Of a DNA stretch of 64,000 nucleotides, positions 60,538 through 64,000 are shown piece after piece. The translations under genes were made by a program, and so were the position numbers. The first letter of the stretch is position 1. Every line of letters starts with the position of its first letter. The notes below the pieces were generated by a model. The model was not told the origin of the DNA. It was given only the letters and a program-made list of their open reading frames with translations, and ran no database searches. The DNA comes from a virus: IMG/VR virus record IMGVR_UViG_3300045125_000085, positions 62,001-126,000 of that record; one strand, given 5' to 3'.

Positions 60538-61668
60538 TCATGACGACAGCGGCCACCCTAGCCCTGCGACTAGCGCCCCCGTAATGAACTTAAACCAGTC
60601 GTGGTTGTCCTTACAGATCGTAGAGAGCGTTGCTCGTAGTACGATTCACGCTCTAACTTCTGAGAATCAAACTTAGCTTTGAGTCTCTGGGCTTCGGCTT
60701 CCATGTCGAACTTCTCCTTCGCTAACTCCGCTTCCCGTTCTTTCATCTTCGCTTCCCGTGCATGTTGCTCAGCACGGATGCGTTCAGCTTCTTCTCTGAG
60801 CTTTTGTTCTAGCTGCTTGATCTTCTAGCTGCTTGATACTGAAGCGATGATTCATCTCAGCGACTTGCTCTTGCCTTAACGTCTTAACATCCCCACCCGA
60901 GATAGCTTCTTCACGTGTCTTAAATAGACCGAGCTTTTCTTCTGCTTCCTCTAGCTCGAACCTACCGACATTGATGATAGGCTTGCCGTACTGATCTTGA
61001 TCCGTGATACCGACATAGACTCCACTAGCACGTAAAGGATCTACCCGTGGCTTCAGCTGCAGTAGCTGCTTAGCTAGATAGATAAATCGCTCACCGATCT
61101 GATGCTCATTATCTATTAACTCTATAGAAAACGTCAAGCCATGTATCGTCTTCGCCATCTCCTGATAGCGCTCCTGTAAGAGCACTGAGTAAGAGTGCGG
61201 ATGATCCGGTGCCTGGCTCGGATGATCGAGCGTGACGACGATATCACGATTCGCTATGTATAAAGAACGATGCTCCTCTAAACGCTCTTCCTTGACTACG
61301 CAGTCCAAGATGACTTGAATCGGTGTAAAGCGATGATCCTCATATTGGCGAAAGAACGATTCCTTAAAGATGCGAAAGTCAGCATAATCATTATCTTCCG
61401 AACGCTCTAAGAACAAACGCTGTAAATCCGAAATGCACTTACAGGCACCATGTACTCATCCCTGATAATAAACTCCTGCGAGTATGTGTCAGGAGTACTA
61501 TCGATACGATGCTTGGATATTGCTCCTATCTACTACCGTGATTTGATAGCGTGTGTGGTTGATATACACGGTACGTCGTTGTATACCACTCACGTGCTGA
61601 TTAGGCATCTCATACGGGCCATGGATCTTAGCGCGTACGAGACCGATTAAATGCTCAATGTCTAGCAT
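60538..61668 (-). CDS. Membrane-anchored coiled-coil protein, about 377 aa
   Basis: ATG 61668 with AGGAGG (MLDIEHLIGLVRAKIHGPYE). After breaks near 61500 and 61420: DTYSQEFIIRDEYMVPVSAF, DCVVKEERLEEHRSLYIANR, GLTFSIELIDNEHQIGERFI, GVYVGITDQDQYGKPIINVG, then a charged coiled coil KIKQLEQKLREEAERIRAEQ and KEREAELAKEKFDMEAEAQR, and after a last break a short hydrophobic C-terminus DWFKFITGALVAGLGWPLSS. The layout is a soluble domain, a stalk and a C-terminal membrane anchor. A promoter-like element lies about 20-45 bases upstream. Function unknown. Confidence 0.68.
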
Positions 61669-61687
61669 AGATACCTCCTATTGCTGC

Positions 61688-61712
61688 ATTATTAGTATAT
61701 GGGGACATACTG
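61688..61712 (-). promoter_or_regulatory. Phage promoter-like element, short leader
   Basis: On the minus strand TGCAGTATGTC followed by CCCATATACTAATAATG, about 20 bases before AGGAGG. It matches the other elements in CCCATATACT, but the TGCAG spacing is six bases instead of 10-11, and no hairpin leader follows. Confidence 0.5.
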
Positions 61713-61726
61713 CATTCGACTAGACG

Positions 61727-61768
61727 GCATAGACAGAGGAGCTACTGTAGCTCCTCTGTCTATGCTGG
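61727..61768. terminator. Long hairpin terminator
   Basis: GCATAGACAGAGGAGCTAC and a fully complementary arm (AGCTCCTCTGTCTATGC) pair over 17 or more bp with a tiny loop, between genes at 61668 and 61770. Confidence 0.85.
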
Positions 61769-61769
61769 C

Positions 61770-62177
61770 TTATGCATGGATGATTCCTAAATTGTAAGCT
61801 TCTTGTAGTCTAGCCTCAATCTCAATCATCAAGTAATGACCGAAAGCGTTCAGTATCGGAGTAGGCTGCTCTTCATTGACATACTGTCTAATAAACAATA
61901 CGTTACGACAATCCAGCTTGTGTAAATGATAGCCTAAATCCTACTACTGTCTGCAGCTCTTCAGGTACAGGCTGTACTCTCATACGGGTGCAGTAGCTGT
62001 AAATCATCAGCTACATCCCCGCCTAGATAACCATCGAGGTAGATCTTAGCGATCTTAGTATCTGCTTGCAATATACCTTTCTGCTGAGTACCGTCGTATT
62101 CGACTAAGTGTAACTTAAGGTAGCGTTTCGCATACAGTGCTGAGTGGTATAGGTCTACGTGCAGCAGCAGTAGTCAT
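61770..62177 (-). CDS. Hypothetical protein, about 135 aa
   Basis: ATG 62177 (MTT), an early break, then HVDLYHSALYAKRYLKLHLV, EYDGTQQKGILQADTKIAKI, YLDGYLGGDVADDLQLLHPY; breaks near 61985 and 61935 lead to VQPVPEELQTVVGFRL, DCRNVLFIRQYVNEEQPTPI and AFGHYLMIEIEARLQEAYNL, ending GIIHA at TAA 61770. The SD is weak. No family recognised. Confidence 0.6.
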
Positions 62178-62193
62178 GGTATACTCGGTAAAA

Positions 62194-62221
62194 TACGAGC
62201 ACCTATCGCTAGATGCTCGTA
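62194..62221 (-). terminator. Hairpin terminator
   Basis: On the minus strand CGAGCATCTA and TAGGTGCTCG pair over 10 positions (one G-T) with a GCGA loop, followed by TATTTT. Confidence 0.75.
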
Positions 62222-62233
62222 GAGTGCTGTTAA

Positions 62234-63076
62234 TTATCTATGGAGTTCTCTGAGATAACTACAGAATGCCATCCCTGCAGCTGTCTCGTAATCCATATCG
62301 TCCGTCTTAGCGATACGGATCACCATGTCAGGATGGTCTAGGCGCTTGATGCCGAACATCCAGGCATTTTCTTCTTTCTTAAAGCAGCTTAACATCAGCC
62401 ACAGATTAAAGCGCTTAAACACTTTATTCATAGCCTTGTTATTCCAAGCTCTAATGAAAGGTGCTACGGGTTGGTCTTTGAAGATAGGCGACATCATCAT
62501 CGCCTGAAAGCCTTCTTCAGTCACTAAGAAGCTCTTAGCCATTGCATCCATGAGTGTCTGACTGACATCGTAGCGATTCAACCAAGCTTTGACGTTCTTA
62601 CGTGAAACGACCTGCTCATTATCTATCGGGTTTTGCAGGTTCTCGTAGTTCTTCAGCGTTTCATCGAGGTTGCCTTCACCGCTAGTGTTTTCAGCGAGCT
62701 TCTGAGCTGAGAGACTGTTCAGGAAGTCTATGAGGACTTGATTAGTCAGCGTATCGCCTTCAGTAGATTCCAGCAAAGCAGCCGCTACGTCTGCTGGCAA
62801 CTGCATCTGACCTGGCATCTGCGGTGGCATCTGCGGTGGCATCTCCATGCCTTCAGGTATTTCTTGAGCTATACCTTCGGCCACAATCTCAGGTACTTCC
62901 AGTACGTCAGACTCGCTAGCAGTAGACTCGGCTTTCTCCATAGGTACTTCGACAAATTCAGCATCAATGATTTCTTCATCAGGGCGGTAGGACATTATAG
63001 TAGACTCCTCTAGGGTCGTATGGTCGGTGTCGACAGATGGTCGTTTAGGGGTGAGACGGATGCGGTTAGGCTCCAT
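62234..63076 (-). CDS. Hypothetical protein with acidic N-terminus and PQM repeat, 280 aa
   Basis: Intact ORF, ATG 63076 with AGGAG five bases upstream (MEPNRIRLTPKRPSVDTDHT). A disordered acidic N-part (PDEEIIDAEFVEVPMEKAES) and a short Met/Pro repeat (MPPQMPPQMPGQMQLPADVA) precede a helical domain: NVKAWLNRYDVSQTLMDAMA, VAPFIRAWNNKAMNKVFKRF, ending AAGMAFCSYLRELHR. Later ATG at about 62995 (MSYRPDEE) is a possible start. Function unknown; flanked by terminators on both sides. Confidence 0.75.
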   Translation of the reverse strand: MEPNRIRLTPKRPSVDTDHTTLEESTIMSYRPDEEIIDAEFVEVPMEKAESTASESDVLEVPEIVAEGIAQEIPEGMEMPPQMPPQMPGQMQLPADVAAALLESTEGDTLTNQVLIDFLNSLSAQKLAENTSGEGNLDETLKNYENLQNPIDNEQVVSRKNVKAWLNRYDVSQTLMDAMAKSFLVTEEGFQAMMMSPIFKDQPVAPFIRAWNNKAMNKVFKRFNLWLMLSCFKKEENAWMFGIKRLDHPDMVIRIAKTDDMDYETAAGMAFCSYLRELHR

Positions 63077-63195
63077 TAGGACTCCTTAGTTTAAAAGCAC
63101 TCATTAGCATATACAGCTTACCTAAAAATAAGGCAGCATAATACGCATCAACGCTGAGCCGACACTCAGTGCTATGCGTAAGTAATTCCAGCGTG

Positions 63196-63226
63196 GAAAA
63201 AAGGAGGCACCACGTAGGCACCTCCT
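63196..63226 (-). terminator. Rho-independent terminator
   Basis: On the minus strand AAGGAGG and CCTCCTT close a hairpin over TGCCTACGTGGTG-type inner bases, followed by TTTTTTCC. It ends the unit of the 63296-63935 gene. Confidence 0.75.
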
Positions 63227-63295
63227 TAAGATTTCCCTTTTCTCAGAAGAAGGTAATAGCAGTAAACGTGAGCACATCTACCACTATACGATACC

Positions 63296-63935
63296 TTAGA
63301 TAAAAGTAGCCATATCAAAGCCGACGATAGTGCCGCCTTCAAACGGTATCTCGGCTCCATCAGCAGCGATCGCATGGACGCCATTGATCTCTAGCTTAAA
63401 GGTATCGTCATTATAGTTAATGACGCCTGAGATATCTAAGCTCAGTTCGATATACCACATGTTCTCATGATACTGGAGTGGGCCAGGTATCTCTTCTTCT
63501 AAGAAGACTTGATCGCCTTCCACGGTCATACTAGCTTGACTGATAGTAGTACGTACTGAGAGATCATAGCGATACTCCCAGCTCTCTGGCTGATCATTAT
63601 CGACCGAGTCATGCCAGTGATCTGGTGCAGAGAAACTGTTGCTGACCCTGATGACATAGGTATTCCCTTTATCAGTCTGTACCTGCAGATAGAGAGCTGA
63701 GTAGGAGATCAGCATCTTTCTGAGTGCATCAGGATCCAGCTCGACGATCTTCTCGATCGGTATATCTAAGTTGACTTTCAGCGGACTGGTATAAGGTGCA
63801 TCTTCCGGGATACTGCCTCGCCTGCAGCGGTCGTGGTTCCAACACCATGCTATCTACGAAATAATCCGCCATGTCTTCCTGGAATACAGGGTAGCAGAAA
63901 GTCAAAGCAGAAGTCTTGTAAGCGATTGTTCTCAT
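63296..63935 (-). CDS. Conserved phage protein, about 213 aa
   Basis: ATG 63935 (MRTIAYKTSALTFCYPVFQE). DMADYFVDSMVLEP, break near 63840, DAPYTSPLKVNLDIPIEKIV, ELDPDALRKMLISYSALYLQ, VQTDKGNTYVIRVSNSFSAP, DDTFKLEINGVHAIAADGAE and ending TIVGFDMATFI. Beta-rich C-terminal half. A longer ATG at 63986 would add MSIPYCSFLLIHKRV without an SD. No family recognised; downstream terminator at 63196-63226. Confidence 0.65.
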
Positions 63936-64000
63936 GAGTATTACTCTCTTGTGGATTAAAAGGAATGAGCAGTAGGGTATGCTCATAAGTAATATATGCG

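Noticed and set aside
4156-63935. Reassigned stop codons (TAG or TGA read as sense) to explain broken genes
   Set aside because: Many intact genes end normally in TAA, TAG and TGA followed by terminators, and the breaks need frame changes, not stop read-through.

Overview
This window is part of a giant (jumbo) tailed-phage genome of the phiKZ-related type. The strongest evidence is a multi-subunit RNA polymerase split over several genes: a beta N-terminal piece running off the left edge, a beta-prime piece at 2110-4114, a beta C-terminal piece at 23842-24447, and possibly a second-polymerase beta piece at 58826-60456. Around these lie a myovirus tail and baseplate set, a portal, tail fibres, and phage recombination genes (RecA-like, SbcC/gp46-like, RuvC, RNase H). 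Gene order resembles phiKZ as I remember it: the RNAP pair next to a giant tail protein with a transglycosylase domain, and beta-C near RecA-like, structural and RNase H genes. Lytic domains (M15 peptidase plus SLT) suggest a Gram-negative host, but nothing here names it.

The sequence carries many single-base indels. Most long genes appear as successive open stretches in different frames on one strand. Near-identical repeats inside the window differ mainly in homopolymer length, so sequencing error is more likely than decay. I therefore annotate whole genes across frame breaks. The 11.3-17.6 kb stretch is the worst.

Layout. 1-4.1 kb (minus): virion RNAP beta and beta-prime, the latter interrupted by an ORF-less group I intron exactly inside its DFDGD catalytic motif. 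4.2-15.5 kb (plus): one giant tail protein (tape measure/lysin) with a 177-bp tandem repeat, an M15 peptidase and an SLT domain. 15.5-18.9 kb: two structural genes facing each other across a terminator. 19-24.8 kb: mostly small minus-strand genes including a NADAR-like protein, a possible tRNA-Leu and RNAP beta-C. 24.8-30.1 kb: RecA-like ATPase, structural proteins, RNase H, a membrane protein. 30.2-32.6 kb (plus): three structural genes and a RyR-domain protein. 32.7-36.3 kb (minus): two HTH regulators and an SbcC-like ATPase. 36.4-47.8 kb: spike, a structural protein, then a long plus-strand tail-fibre block whose distal end (45.2-47.8 kb) is AT-rich. 47.9-52.1 kb (minus): small genes, RuvC, two structural proteins. 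52.1-55.1 kb (plus): portal and a tiny membrane protein. 55.1-63.9 kb (minus): small-gene cassettes and conserved giant-phage proteins.

Regulation. Transcription units end in long, often perfect hairpins. At least four minus-strand units (upstream of 19466, 55481, 56397 and 61668) share a promoter-like CCCATATA element, and the first three also share a three-hairpin 5' leader in which the Shine-Dalgarno sequence sits in the last hairpin. This leader family and the intron in the polymerase active-site codons are the most notable signals in the window.
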